Of a stretch of DNA of 64,000 nucleotides, positions 1-12,128 are shown in pieces. A model generated the notes under the pieces. It was not told the DNA's origin. It ran no database searches and saw only the letters and a list, made by a program, of their open reading frames with translations. How positions within the stretch are numbered: position 1 is the stretch's first letter; each line of letters begins with the position of its first letter. The stretch covers positions 1,371,457-1,435,456 of the forward strand of contig VXAA01003989.1 in NCBI GenBank assembly GCA_013399115.1, given 5' to 3'. The translations under genes were made by a program, and so were the position numbers. The DNA comes from Anseranas semipalmata (Eukaryota > Chordata > Aves > Anseriformes > Anseranatidae).

Positions 1-3000
1 CTGTGAAAGTAATTACCAAGTATATAAACAGGTTTTGATTTGCAAGGAAGAAGAACAGTTTTAATTTACTTTGGAAATGTGAAAAGATTCAAGATTTTGG
101 ACTTGCCTCTTACTAGTTCTTTTTTTTTTTTTTTTTAATGCAAATCCATTCCAGCATTTATCTCTAAATTCATCACTTTTGAAGAGATGAGAAGTTGCAC
201 TATGTTTACAAGTAGCAGAACTTCAAAAGTTTCTACAGCATAAGAAGGCACCAGTGGCTGCGCAGGTCTCCGAAATCAAAAGCCTCATGCAATCATGCCC
301 CAAAGTGCAAATGTGCAGTTTAGTACGGAAAAAAAAAAAATCAACTTAGCAGCTAAAGCTGCAAAGCAGCCATTTTTACCTGTTACAAATGATTTTTTAG
401 CTTTGCAGTTAACTGTCCATTACAGAATAACATTTATGCATATTCATTGTTAGGTCACTTTTTCCATAATCCAGCAATTAAATGTAAGTAGTGCTTTGAG
501 ATGAGAAATGTACCATCAATTTGCTTCTCTTTTCATTAAAAACAAAACAAAACAAATCTTTTAAATAAAAAGCATTTGCAATGATGAATTTGAAGCAGAT
601 GGCAATTAGGCTTCGGAGTCTGCAGTTCATACACTTGAGACCAAGCAGCACATCTCATTTAAGGCCAGGCTCTTCTGTACAGAAAACTAGGTTTATATCC
701 ATGTACTTAAGAGATGTTATGCAGTAACTAACCTTACGTAGTGAGAAAGCCGTCTGCATGACTTCTCTCCACAGTTTTTCAGTCTATAAAATAAAGATCA
801 AAGGCAGTGGTGGTTTTACTGCAGAGGCACGTGGCAAAGGTTTGGGATATCCTAAGACCTCCTTCAGGCAAAAACACGCCCAGGGTTCCCAAGCAAAAGG
901 AACACCTGAACCTGCTTCTGTTTCATTTGAGCATGCCTCAGGTAGAAATCTGCTTCAAAGTCAAGCAACAACGTGCAATTCAGCCAAGCATAGCTTTCTT
1001 CTTTTATTATTATTTTTTCCAGCCCCCCGTGGATAGGCTGTGGCTGTGCAAGTATTGGGGTAAAAATTAATATTTAAACCTTACTAGGAAAAACAGGAGG
1101 TAGCTCAAAGTTGTGGATCTCAAAACTCTTTTTGCACCTTTCACAGGCTTGCCCTTACTTTCTACTTTTCAAAGAATATAAGCCGCAGAACAAAAAGCCT
1201 CCAGCAGTTATTAAGCACATCCAGGCCAATGTAAACGCTTTTGCTTACTAGGGCTCAACTCCCCTCAAAATCAGTCATGCATAGCAAACTTAGTCCTTCT
1301 TGCACTTCCCTTCACTGTTCCCTGATGGGGTACTTTCCAAAGTCAACTCACTTGCACTTAGGGGAAAAGAAAAAAAAATGTTGCAAAGATGGCAGGACAT
1401 TGCCAGAACTCCCCCCCTCCTTTTCTTCCAAGAGAAAACCTTTCAGAAAGTGATGCCGTTTTTCTGGTCTCTCATGTCTAAAAAGGTGCTGTGCACTGAT
1501 AGAGCATTGCTCTGTTAAAGCATCTTCGACAGGATGCATCGTGGCACTCTTTTTCTACAGCTATGACTGACTGTAGCAGTTGTTGTACCAGGATAAGTAC
1601 ATGCATCTATCCGTAAATATATACGTGTATGTATATACACACATAAGCAGCAAGAAACAAAGCAGTTCTGTCTTGTTTTTGAGGATTTATCTTACCCAGA
1701 ACTGTATGCAGCAGTGTGGCAATTCTTTAATACCAGAGATGGATGCAGCCAAAACCACACACACACACACACACACACAAAAAAAAAAAACACTTATGTT
1801 AGGAGTGTTGCTAACTGAAATAATTCACCATGCTTCATTTATGTGGATGAAACAAGATGGCAAAATGTGAGTCCCTATCCCTTCCTCCAGAATGGATCAC
1901 TTTTCCAGTAACCCATGCTCACTTAATTGCTGGGAAGCTATACTTGATGAAAGATAAAACAATCACTAAAAGTTGGACGTAGAAAGCCATTTATACTACA
2001 GGAATGAATCCTCTATGGTTTTAAGTTTCTAGCTTCAAAGTTTTGGGGGACATAGATTTGCTCCCCCCTCGTGCACACAGACGAGTGGCATTCAGCATTT
2101 TGCTTCCTCCTTGCTCCCTCCCCCTGACAACGTTCGCATAGTTAAATTTATTCTCTGTCAGACCGAGGTGTTGAAGTCTCAGTATTAGTCTGGTGTCAAC
2201 AACAAAACCAACTTTTTCATTTCTTAATGGTGCTCTCCAACTTTTACTCTGATCCAAAGCACCAGTAACCTGGCTCTTGATTTTTCTGGAAATTGCACTA
2301 GACTATTCACATACACGCTTAAAATAAAGCGGTTATTGAGCATTTTGATACATCAGGATTTTCCAAGCCTCACAGAATCAAGCCCAAGCAGCAAGTAGTG
2401 GTACCTTCATTTACATTCACACCAACTGGTGATTTTGGAAGGGGGCTAGGGACTGGCCAATCCTTGCTCAATCTGCCTTCCATAAGCAGGTCTGACTAAT
2501 TCAGCCTAAAATCCATTCCCAGAGATTACCAAAATTCTCAGAAATAGTGAGGATTTCAAACCTCATTCCCTATATGCATTGAATTTGCTTCAAAATAAAC
2601 AAAAGAAACAAGCAAGCAGTCAATATATAAAAATTCCATGCACTTTGATTTAGAATGAAGAAGGGCTTCACACATTTTCATGAGCATCTCCTGTCTGGGG
2701 TGAAAGGCTAGTGATAAAGTATTATCGATGCAAAGAAGTTAATTTGGAATTCAGTTGTGTGTGTCAGTTCGGTGTGAACAAATCACAAACATCACGACCC
2801 CAGGAAGAAGCCACTGAGCATTTGTTGTGCAGAAAGCTTCTCATATTTTACAACCCTTCTCCCCACCATCTAAACACACCTTTAAAAACAGCAATTAATA
2901 GCACATCACTGGCTATGCAACTAAAAGGATGCGTACAGTTAGCACTACATTATCATGGCAAACCAGGTTCTCCAGAAACCCATTGCTGTCAGCTAGGGTG

Positions 3001-3454
3001 ATGAAGCTACTGACATATCAAAATACTCAAGACGGACCCTGTACTCCATAGGAAGGCAACACTCTCATTGCAATCTGTACAAGTTTTCCCAGCACGAAAT
3101 CTACAGAACTGGACATCTACATACTAGTTGATAAAATTATCCCTCCTCCTTTTTCCTGCAAGGATGCTTGTTCCTGAAATCCTGCAGGAAGCTTCTCTGC
3201 TCCACAGGATTGCTGAAGGGTGCTTGTGTACTCTGGAGCACCAAGTCTTCCCCTGACCGCTCCAGTGGAGGCTGTTTCCATGCAGAAAGCTAGATCAAGG
3301 TGGTGGGACTGCAGAGATCATTCACTTTTAAAGGCTCAAGTGATCCTTCAGAGATGATCAGAAGATCTTCTGAAGTTCCCACTACTTAACTCCACTCACA
3401 TAACATACATATAGTTACATGCACAGGCACGAGAAAGACATACACTAATTACTC
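1..3454. other. Noncoding sequence beyond CDCP1 3' end
   Basis: AT-rich DNA with no recognisable exon. It holds a T tract at 120-136, a (CA)n run at 1755-1779 followed by an A tract, and minus-strand AATAAA motifs near 1004 and 2147 that might serve longer CDCP1 transcripts. I looked for C-type lectin coding sequence of the usual neighbour CLEC3B and saw none. Confidence 0.6.
1755..1779. repeat. (CA)n microsatellite
   Basis: About twelve CA units followed directly by an A tract. Confidence 0.95.
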
Positions 3455-5828
3455 TAGCTGGTAATATAGTTACATTTATTTTTAAAAAAGTCACAACTTT
3501 ATCTTAAGGAAAACTGAACTGTAATTTGTGCCTGAACTCTTACTCTAAACATACCAAAGTAAGCACAGTGAAAGTCAACCTTAGTTTACAGTTGTTTCCA
3601 GTCTAAGGTTTATATTGTCATATCAAAAGCTGAGTTAAAATAGAACAAATAAAAAAAACATCAACAAGCATCATATTCTTCCTTCAGATATCAAGAGGTT
3701 GTAAACAAAAGCCTGACCTCCACTACATTTTCATCAGTTTGTCAGAAAGAACATGAACTAAAGGACTTCACCTAAGACACTGCAGAAACTGAGCTGGAGG
3801 AATGAGACAGCCTTAAGCTTCCCTCACAAATGCATTCCTTTTCAAGAGAAGAGCAGAGAGAAATATTGACCAGATGAATGCACAACTGGACTACCCTGAT
3901 AAAACATATTGTGGCAATTCAATTACCTGAGAAAAATAGGTATTGGTATTGCAGAAATCTTTTTACTTTCTCAAATGACATTAAAATAGCCCCAGTACAC
4001 TTTGAAACTTGTGATTCCAGTGACCAGTCAGATATCTCGGAATACACATTTCTGTATTAAAAGTGCTAAACATATGCAGAAAAATACATGAAACAATTAA
4101 AAGGCACTTTTAGCTGGCATATGTTTTTCTATATGCTACAGAAAACTGAGACGGATATGACATTAGACTTAATTTTATACTGGTCCAAGCAGTATAATGG
4201 TATACACTGTTAAATATACACACTTGACCATATATGTAAACTATGCTGGCATTGCAAATTGACAACACAGGAAGAAATCCATGTTTCTTTTGATGTAAAC
4301 AGTAAGGTTTCTAGTAAAGACATTTTCATTTTAGATGTTATTATACATTTAACATTACTGTATGCAACATCTCTGGTATATGGCACCTCTGTGCATCGTT
4401 AGGCAAGAAACAGTCACGGTAAAACATTTGGAAAGAAACTGTCAAGTTGTTTGAGTCTAGTGCTGCTTGCAAAATTGCAAACATCCTCAGTAACTGCACA
4501 CCTAGACAAGCCAGATGTTTGTATATAAAAGGCAACTTAATTCACATAGCTGTGGTCCTCTGCATGAAGATGTGACCCTCAAGTTTTAAAAGGCACAGAA
4601 GCTGAAGGACATGCTAACTACACAACTCAAAAATGGAAACTATTATTTACCTTATTGCAAGAGGTGGTTTTCAAAGGCAGCTAGACAACTGAAGTATAAG
4701 TCCCACTAGAAATCAAGAGTCATCTCCACCATCATTTCAAGATGGTTGTTAAATTCAGACTGATGACCAAAAAAAACCAAAACGTGGGCCTTTCTTATAG
4801 ATTCACTCATATACTTTACATTTCAGAGAAATTGCCTGCTGGAAACACGATCTGTTTTCTTTACCCCCCTTTTTATCCTTATTAAATAACCAAGCATCTA
4901 TAACAGTTGAAGTGAAATGCATTAGTAAACAGCTGGATGACCACACTGTTATTTCTTTATCAAATCCTTACTCTTACTTGGACCACAAGGTCAAGATACT
5001 AGTAAAATGTGAATGCTACAGGCATCTGAACAGATGTGCAAATTAATTTACAATTTTGAAACTGTTTTTGTAAAAAAAAAAAAAAAAAACACCAACAAAA
5101 AAAAAACAGTCTTTGGTATAGGCTCACACAGTGCTATTGAAGTATTATAACATCAGTAGAAAATTAAAGAAAAACTTGTAACTTTACTTCTGAGCTAGAT
5201 GAGCCCAAGCTCAAGTATTCACACTGATTTACCTGCACGGAACTCTTCCTGGCTGCATATGTGGTCTTTGAGGACATTTCCATAGCAACCACTAGAATAA
5301 TACAATGCTGCTAAATACAATGAATTTTCAAGCAGCGAGTGTTGGAAATGACAGTCTCTCCTCCTTTGCTTAGACATGAGGAAAAGGAACCCACATGTGT
5401 GCAATCTGAAGCTGCCTTGAGCCCATGATGTGGCATATCCCTTCAAAAAGTCACCAGCCAACACTCAGGACAAATGACTTGTGAGAAAGGAGGAAGTACT
5501 GGACAAAACACTCTCCCCATTCTATTAGCTGCCACAGTTTTAAGCTGGTACTGTTATGAATTCCTTCTCCTGATGTCTTTATGATAAAAAGCAGGAGCAT
5601 ACCTTTGCCACCTATTTCATAACCGGAAACGTATGCATTCCTGGAGTGCTCCACTGTTTGAGTTTACTAGACGTTCACTCTAAAACTGGAAGCTACCAAC
5701 GGCTGAAGTTAAGAAAAAAAAAAAGCCAAAACAATATCAAAACACGTTTAAAAATAACACCCTCCCCTCCCAAGACCCTTGTCCTTACAGGCCACCTGTA
5801 TTTCCACAGGAAACTGCCTGGCATAAAA
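3455..5828 (-). other. CDCP1: CDCP1 3' untranslated region
   Basis: Downstream of the stop codon at 5829 the DNA is AT-rich and noncoding. A consensus AATAAA on the minus strand (TTTATT at 3475-3480) is followed by GT-rich sequence on the transcript strand, so cleavage near 3455 would give a 3'UTR of about 2.4 kb. Human CDCP1 also has a long 3'UTR. Further minus-strand AATAAA motifs near 2147 and 1004 could be alternative ends. A U-rich transcript tract corresponds to the plus-strand A run at 5072-5089. Confidence 0.5.
3475..3480 (-). terminator. Poly(A) signal AATAAA, probable CDCP1 3' end
   Basis: The plus strand reads TTTATT, giving AATAAA on the minus strand, with a T/G-rich stretch 30-80 bases further along the transcript. 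It is the first consensus hexamer with a convincing downstream element after the stop codon. Confidence 0.5.
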
Positions 5829-6276
5829 TTACTCCTCTAAACCGTCCTGTTCCTTATCCTCCAGGAAGGACATGCTTGTATCTCCATTATTCTTTTCATT
5901 TCTATCTCCATTGTCCTCCAATTCCCCTGATTTCTGATGAGCAAATGTGTAAGCGTCATGGTCTGTTTCTGCCAGAGGTGGAGGCTCCTCTGTGCTAGGA
6001 GAGCGTTTAATGTCTTTTCTGAAAGAGAATGGAGGTGGAGAAGGTGGCAAGCTACCAACGGGCCCATCAAAAGGCCGGTACACATCAACTTCTGGAGTGA
6101 CTGAGCCATTGGATTCTTTCAGCAAGTGCCCATAGACCATAGCATCGTCAATAACTGCATAGACATGAGACTCATTGTTTTTCCTATCTTTTTTGAATAA
6201 GCGTTGTCTTCCAGGCATCTGGGTATTGACGTTAGCATTGTATACTCCCACCATGGGATTCTGGCTTTTCTTCTTC
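5829..6276 (-). CDS. CDCP1: CDCP1 exon 9: cytoplasmic tail and stop codon
   Basis: This last coding exon encodes about 148 residues of the cytoplasmic tail and ends with TAA at 5829-5831. The acceptor is an AG after a pyrimidine-rich tract, and the first base completes a Lys codon begun in exon 8. Five tyrosine motifs match the human tail: GVYNAN, SHVYAVI, MVYGHLL, VDVYRPF and AYTFAH, corresponding to human Y707, Y734, Y743, Y762 and Y806. A proline-rich LPPSPPP stretch and a TEEPPP motif are also kept. In the family, Src-family kinases phosphorylate the Y734 and Y743 sites, and the Y762 site then binds the PKC-delta C2 domain. The region between VDVYRPF and AYTFAH is the most diverged. Identification is based on similarity to the human protein as I recall it. 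Confidence 0.97.
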
Positions 6277-7482
6277 CTGTTACAGAGTTGAAATTGTTAT
6301 CAGGTCAGAAACAATACATGGCTTGGTGCATCTGAACTCAATAATGACAGCTTCTGTTTACCCACACCAGCTACACAGTGTCAGTCTACCTGGATTGAAG
6401 GCTGTACTTGCAATGTTAGGAAAAAAAAATTCTTGAGTCTAGACCTGCTTTTTTTTAACAGAGCAGGAAGGAACTTTAAGCTATTCAGTTATCTGTTGCT
6501 GTTGTGCTGACCCTGAAGTTTCCAAGATTAACTCCAGCAGCCTCCCAAGTAGAGGGATCCCAATCATGCAGCGTACTGAACCTCTCAACTTCCACGGGCA
6601 CTGATAGGACCTAAAGGCCATCAGATCCTCACAAAACAAGGCCGAGTGCTGCTGAAGATGAGTAAAACAGTAGATCCACTATGAAAGTCAAATGAGCTTT
6701 TCCTGGTTTTGGTGCAACTGTTCCCAAGGCAGAAAATCCAAAGGCTGAACTGAAGGGTTTTTAAAGCCTGTATTCTTAAAGTCTTTCTTGTGCAACAGAG
6801 AATTGCACTCGTAACTTCTCTAACCATCATACTGCACAAATTCATTCCAGCGTTACAGCTTCGGGACCAAATCACCCTGCCAGCACTGAGCACACATATA
6901 TCAGAAACCCCAAGCTATTCATGGCTTCTGACTGTGCTTGCATGAGCAATGCTATGTGTGTTGGCTTTGCACAATCGAGTTCTCTCCCCAGGGGCTCATC
7001 TCATAAAAAAAGGTGCTTCTACTTGGTATATAAACTACAGAAAAAATTGCTGGAGGTTGTGTAGATGAAAGATAGGTCTTAGGATATCTGAGCAAGCTTA
7101 CAGCTTGTTGTAACAAAGTCTTGCCTACAGTCACATACAGAGCAACCACATTCATTGTGATTTCCTTTCACATGAATCCCTGATGAAGTCCAACCAATAC
7201 CTTGCTTCCAGTACAGCCAGAAGCTTGTATCAAGGCAAAGCTAGGCAACACACTGGGGTTGAGGTAATGTGACCTCAGGAACGCTGCTCTACTCTTAAGA
7301 GAATCAGTTCAGAATAAAGCAACATTCTTCAAGTCACACCACTCCAATGCCCAGTGCATTGCCTATGCTATGCTGCAGACACTTGTTTGATCTACGCCAA
7401 CACATGAAATAGAGGGCCCAGTTGCTCTCCCACAATGCCTCCTTGAACCACTAACTACACGCATGCTGAATTATGAACTTAC
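6277..7482 (-). other. CDCP1: CDCP1 intron 8
   Basis: Phase-2 intron of about 1.2 kb with GT/AG ends, between the transmembrane exon and the tail exon. No repeat or additional exon is recognisable. Confidence 0.85.
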
Positions 7483-7564
7483 TTCTTCTTAACACAGCAC
7501 ACAGTGAATCCAATAGCCGCAAGAACTCCAGCCCCAGCCAGCACAGCAAGTATCACTGCCAGAT
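7483..7564 (-). CDS. CDCP1: CDCP1 exon 8: transmembrane helix
   Basis: This 82-nt exon encodes the single membrane-spanning segment. It starts at the Asp of DLAVILAVLAGAG, continues with a hydrophobic stretch rich in Ala, Val, Leu and Ile, and ends in VCCVKKK. The Cys-Cys pair matches the palmitoylated juxtamembrane cysteines of human CDCP1, and the following lysines act as a stop-transfer signal. The acceptor follows a TTGTCTGTTTGCAG tract and the donor is GTAAGT. It enters in phase 1 and leaves in phase 2, so it is the only asymmetric internal exon of the gene. Confidence 0.95.
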
Positions 7565-8798
7565 CTGCAAACAGACAACAAAGTACAAGAACACTGAGCT
7601 TTCTCCTAAAAGCTGGTTGGGTTTGAACCTCCTCAACAGTTTCTAAGTGTATCAGTTGCATGCAGAGAAGTAGTTTCCAAGCTGTGCATGCCTACGGGTA
7701 ACACAAGCCAATTCCAAGAGGTTGGTGGCCAAGCAACGACAAACTCCTGCTGCTAGCAGTGGACCGCAGCCACAAAAAACCAACCAACCAACCCTCCCCC
7801 TGATAGACCATTAGCCCTTAGTACAAGAATTCAATACAGCTCATGTGCTGTTAAACTTACCTGCAACATCTCACAAGCCTCTGGCTGAACATGCAGGAAA
7901 GAGAAGAAAGTATGGAGAAAGAGAGGCAAGTATTCAACAAAGGAAATAATTACTTTCACCAACTTCCCCTCAATACAACCCTCTCCCCAAAATACAAGAG
8001 TTGTATTGACTTGGGGTTTTCAAAGAGTCATAAAATTGATCAGGAAAGTCTACGTGTGAGGAAAAAAAAGATCTATGTTTTAAAGGAAGTATACGTTACA
8101 AAAAAGAAAAAAATGGGAAAAAAAACATTTGATACAGTTTCTGGTCTAGCTTGCATAGCCTATACTACTACAGACAGCAGCAGTTTCCCACAGATGATGC
8201 AGAAGTGCAAACGTGAAGCAAATTTACATGTATCTGGGCAAAGCCTACCCCAAAAATGCCTTTTTGGTTTTTAATGATATATGTTTCAGGGAGATGAAAT
8301 TTAACAAGAATGCAGATTTTGCTGTTAGCAGTCAGGGCACTCTCACTGAACAGGGAGACCTGCCCCAAGGATTATTTCTTACTCATGTGAACACTGAGAC
8401 TAATTGAACTGCCAACATTAAGGAAAGACTACTTAGATGAATAAGATTGCATAATCAAATTCCAAGTTATTCACCAGGTCTGTGACCTTGGGAGGGAAAA
8501 AACGTCACTTGATCTTCTTATACCTTCTGGCTGTGATCTCTAAAACCACACACACACACACCAAACCCAGTGTCAGTCCCCCTCAACCCTGAAATTCCCC
8601 AGCCATAAAAACCCTCCTTTCTCCCCAGCCTCTAAAAGTACTCAGCTGTAACTCCCAGAGGTTTTTGAGGGACAGGCATTTCAGGAAGCAGGGATCTCAT
8701 AAAACCCAAGGCATTCAGAGCAGCATGCATTACTGTTCCCCCAGTGGAAAGAAATGAAACAAGTGTAAAGTGAGCCACGACAAACTTACAGGACTCAC
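7565..8798 (-). other. CDCP1: CDCP1 intron 7
   Basis: Phase-1 intron of about 1.2 kb with GT/AG ends. It contains a short (CA)n run at 8547-8561 and A-rich stretches at 8060-8130. Nothing else is recognisable. Confidence 0.85.
8547..8561. repeat. (CA)n microsatellite
   Basis: About seven CA units within CDCP1 intron 7. Confidence 0.9.
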
Positions 8799-9164
8799 CT
8801 ATCTGTTTTTCAACAAAAGTCACCCAGAATTGCAAGGTCAATTGCATCTTGTCTACGGGTTTGCAGTTGGAGATGTTTACCCAGAAGTTGTGATGCATAT
8901 TTCGGGGCTCAGGCAGAAGCTCATCCTCGCGGCGCACAGTTTCCTCTGCCCCGACCGTCTGCTCCTTTATGTTGACATAGGCACGCCCCGTCTCACAAGC
9001 AATGCCCATGCGGTCCTTGGAGAACCCTAGGCGGGCAACTTGCTTACTGGGCACGATGACATACCAGGATATGGAGACATAAGGAGGTAGACCATAAGGT
9101 GAGTTGGGAGTCTGTAAGTAAATTTTAGCTTTTGGATCTGGACTCACAGTGAAAGTACACTCAT
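8799..9164 (-). CDS. CDCP1: CDCP1 exon 7: membrane-proximal CUB-like domain
   Basis: This 366-nt exon (122 codons, phase 1 to phase 1) encodes the membrane-proximal ectodomain, roughly residues 543-664 if exon 1 has about 29 codons. Recognisable blocks are CTFTVSPDPKAKIYLQTPN, GLPPYVSISWYVIVP, ACETGRAY and FWVNISNC, which has an N-glycosylation site (NIS) aligned with the human one. The acceptor is CTACAG and the donor is G|GTGAGT. An overlapping open frame on the opposite strand is only a shadow of this exon. Confidence 0.96.
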
Positions 9165-9600
9165 CTGTAGTAAAGCAAATGAATACAGGAATGAAAACTT
9201 ACTTAGTTTCAAAACCTTCTTTTTTTTTTTTAAAGCTTTCTGTTTAAGCATGTAAAATTATCTGGGCTTTCTTCTCCGTAACAAAAAAGCATCACTTACA
9301 CCTGTGACCAGCACATTTCTACTGTCAAATTACATCTCAGCACCAGCAATACGACTCTCCTATCATCTCTTCTCTAACAGTAGTTATCACAATTATCACA
9401 GATATATCTGCAGAATTTCCCACAACCATCTACTTCTAGGAATAAACCACTTCACTGATTCAGATAAACACTAGTCCAAGCAGTGGCTCCAGGACTAGAC
9501 TCTAAAGAATTGAACTCTTATTTCTATTTATTCATGTGTGTTCTAATAAATGTACTGAAAGATCCAACAATGGGGAAAGATGTACAAAACACTACCTTAC
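9165..9600 (-). other. CDCP1: CDCP1 intron 6
   Basis: Phase-1 intron of 436 bases with GT/AG ends; no repeat or other element recognised. Confidence 0.85.
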
Positions 9601-9981
9601 CTTTAATATGCGGCACAAAAGACATTTTCAGATCCTGATGATTAGACTCATTGAGAAAACCTTTACCAAATGTTTTTAAGGATATGGTGATATTATTCCT
9701 CATCTGAATCTTTTCAATGGCTCCACCAGGACAGAATATACCAACATTCAAGTCCATCTCTGGGGTAGCACTAACAATGCTGTAACTGTAGCTTGTGTTA
9801 CACCTCTGCTCTGGAAGGTGTTGCTGCAGTTTCAAGGACGGAGATGTAATTTCTATGTTGATCAGTTCAGGAGCTATGAGCTTCCAAATAAATTTATGCA
9901 GTTGAACTGGCAATTGGGTAATAGCCTTGGGCACCGAAAGGGCATAGATCTTCCTCTGACACCACCGAAGATCCATGCAGC
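9601..9981 (-). CDS. CDCP1: CDCP1 exon 6: second CUB domain
   Basis: This 381-nt exon (127 codons, phase 1 to phase 1) covers the domain annotated as the second CUB in human (about residues 417-544). It begins with the Cys of CMDLRWCQRK and contains HKFIWKL, CNTSYSYSIVSATP, GIFCPGGAIEKIQ and NNITISLKTF. NTS and NIT are potential N-glycosylation sites. It ends in FVPHIK with a GTAAGG donor. The alignment to human is continuous with no frame break. Confidence 0.96.
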
Positions 9982-10740
9982 CTGCAATCACAAACACACA
10001 TCACAACGGTTATCTTTTTTTCTTGCAGAGGAAATACCTAGGAAAAGCAAGTTTTCTGGTGTACTGGAGTACACATATACAGAGTCCTGTCAGATTTGTG
10101 TTACAGACCCAGATAAGCATTTACCTGAGAAGCTGTCCTCTCTTATTAACCTCTACCAAAATATGCATGGCTTGTAGTTTAAGAGCTTTCCTTAAAATGG
10201 CGCAGGACACCAAAGAAACTGACAAATACAAACATGCAAAATTCCTCACTCAAGAAATTACTTTTAGTACATTACTTGCTTATTGGGATAGTTGCAAACT
10301 ACCTAAGGTCCAGATCCATACCTTCAAACTTTTCTTCTACTAGTAGTTGAAAGCATTTGGGAAAATCCTGCACCAAATGGATATGCAAATGGCACAAGAC
10401 ATTCCTGGCAGCCACCTTGGTCCCACATTTTCACGGGCAGATTTATGGCTCTCCTGTTCTATTTCCATATTTTGCAGTTTTCAGTAGGAAGATTCTTCCA
10501 TGCTTTTTGTCATTTCCCTTCTAGGAATAGCTATGCAGTTTCTATTTTTAAAGGTAGTATGCTGCAGTGAGCAACAAGGTCATCTCCAGATTCATTGTAC
10601 CCATCTCCCAGACGGTCAAAGCCCAATTTCCATCCACACACTATTTAAAGCTCAAGCAAGAAACAAGGTTTGGCTGACCACTGGGGAAAAGCATGTCAAA
10701 GCATTCTCTAGGAAATAACGTTAAGCCACTTTTGCCGTAC
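9982..10740 (-). other. CDCP1: CDCP1 intron 5
   Basis: Phase-1 intron of 759 bases. The donor at its right end in gene orientation (GTACGG) is weak. No repeat is recognised. Confidence 0.8.
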
Positions 10741-10968
10741 TTATGCCTTTTTCAGCTGTGATCCTCAGATGGGACAAGTCCTTGCACAGAAAGGAAATCT
10801 TGTAGATGGCGCCAGAGACTAACGTCAGAACACGGTCGCAGCTGCGAGGATCCTTACAGATCAGGCATATCGGTTCAGACATCAGTGGGATTCGACTGGG
10901 CCACCCTTCGAAGTGTATTGTTACAGTCATATTCCATTCTTTGCTAAGGTCAACCAAATGGGTGACAT
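10741..10968 (-). CDS. CDCP1: CDCP1 exon 5: linker region between CUB domains
   Basis: This 228-nt exon (76 codons, phase 1 to phase 1) begins with an Asn codon completed across the intron, giving NVTHLVDLS with a potential glycosylation site. It continues with WNMTVTIHFEGWPSRIP, CLICKDPRSC and YKISFLCKDLSHL, and ends in EKGI. In human this stretch carries the dibasic Arg368-Lys369 shedding site; here the aligned residues are Arg-Ile-Pro (see findings). The donor GTACGG is the least canonical of the gene, but frame and homology continue directly into exon 6. Confidence 0.93.
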
Positions 10969-11580
10969 CTGTAACGAAAAATAAACATCTCAGAGCAATT
11001 ACTGGCAAGAATTGTGGCATGGAGCTGAATTTCCTCCATCTCTTCTCACCCCGTTAGACAAGCAGCTGTTAAAGCTATTTCTATATTAGCTAAGAAAACA
11101 TTATTTTCTTCTTTCCATCGGTGTAATACAAACTCAAATAATATCACATTACTCTTCTAATTAAGAAGGTTGAGACTTTCCACACACAAACTCCATTTCA
11201 CTACCACTTTTCAGCTGTAACAGGGTAACATATGCTAGTCCCTTTTGAACAGGTTAGGCTATAATGCAAATAGTTCACTATGGAGCTCAACTGACTATGT
11301 TAGATTTGTTTTCCCTGACAGGTTTCTTGTATTCCTTTTAAAGTAAGTTCTACTGGTGACGCAACAGCTGATCATAAAAGTTTCTCAGTTCCCAAATTCT
11401 GAATTTACTGCAAGACTCCCATCCCTGCTAACTTTTTGTTGGTTTAGGTTTTTTAGAGCCAAGCTGAAGAAAATTGTCCAAAAGCAGTAATTAAGCACAT
11501 CTGGTTGTCTGGAGTCAGTTAAAGATTAAGCTAATTTAAACACAAGTACAAATATGTAATTGGAGACCAGAAAACCAACT

Positions 11581-12128
11581 GCGTCCTGGGCCACATCAAA
11601 AGAAGCGTGGCCAGCAGGTCAAGAGAGGTGACTGTCCCCCTCTGCTCTGCCCTTGTGAGACCCCACCTAGAGCACTGCGTTCAGCTCTGGGGCCCCCAGC
11701 ACAAGAAGGACATGGACCTGTTGGAGCAAGTCCAGAGGAGGGCCACGAGGATGCTCAGAGGGCTGGAGCACCTCTCCAGTGATGACAGGCTGAGGGAGTT
11801 GGGGTTGTTCAGCCTGGAGAAGAGAAGGCTCCAGCAGACCTTATAGTGGTCTTCCAGTACCCAAAGGGGGCCTACAGGAAAGCTGGGGAGGGACTCTTTG
11901 TCAGGGAGTGTAGTGATAGGATAAGGGGCAATGGCTTTAAACTAAAAGAGGGGAGATTTAGATTAGATATAAGGAAGAAATTCTTCACTCAGAGGGTGGT
12001 GAGGCACTGGCACAGGTTGCCCAGAGAAGCTGTGGATGCCCCATCCCTGGAGGAGTTCAAGGCCAGGCTGGATGGGGCTTTGGGCAACCTGGTCTGGTGG
12101 GAGGTGTCCCTGCCCATGGCAGTGGGGA
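11581..12128 (+). mobile_element. CR1 LINE fragment (3' part of reverse transcriptase ORF and 3'UTR)
   Basis: The plus strand carries the familiar avian CR1 text: the ORF2 C-terminus reading [43 protein letters not shown] and [17 protein letters not shown]. The 3' region continues with FKARLDGALGNLVWWEVSLPM. The copy is 5' truncated and lacks the terminal ATTCTATG-type tail, ending near the usual CATGGCAGGGGG position. It lies in CDCP1 intron 4 in antisense orientation. Stop codons and a frame change in the middle show it is dead. Confidence 0.95.

Noticed and set aside
8770..9030. Plus-strand 86-codon frame
   Set aside because: It lies exactly antisense to CDCP1 exon 7 and is a shadow frame.
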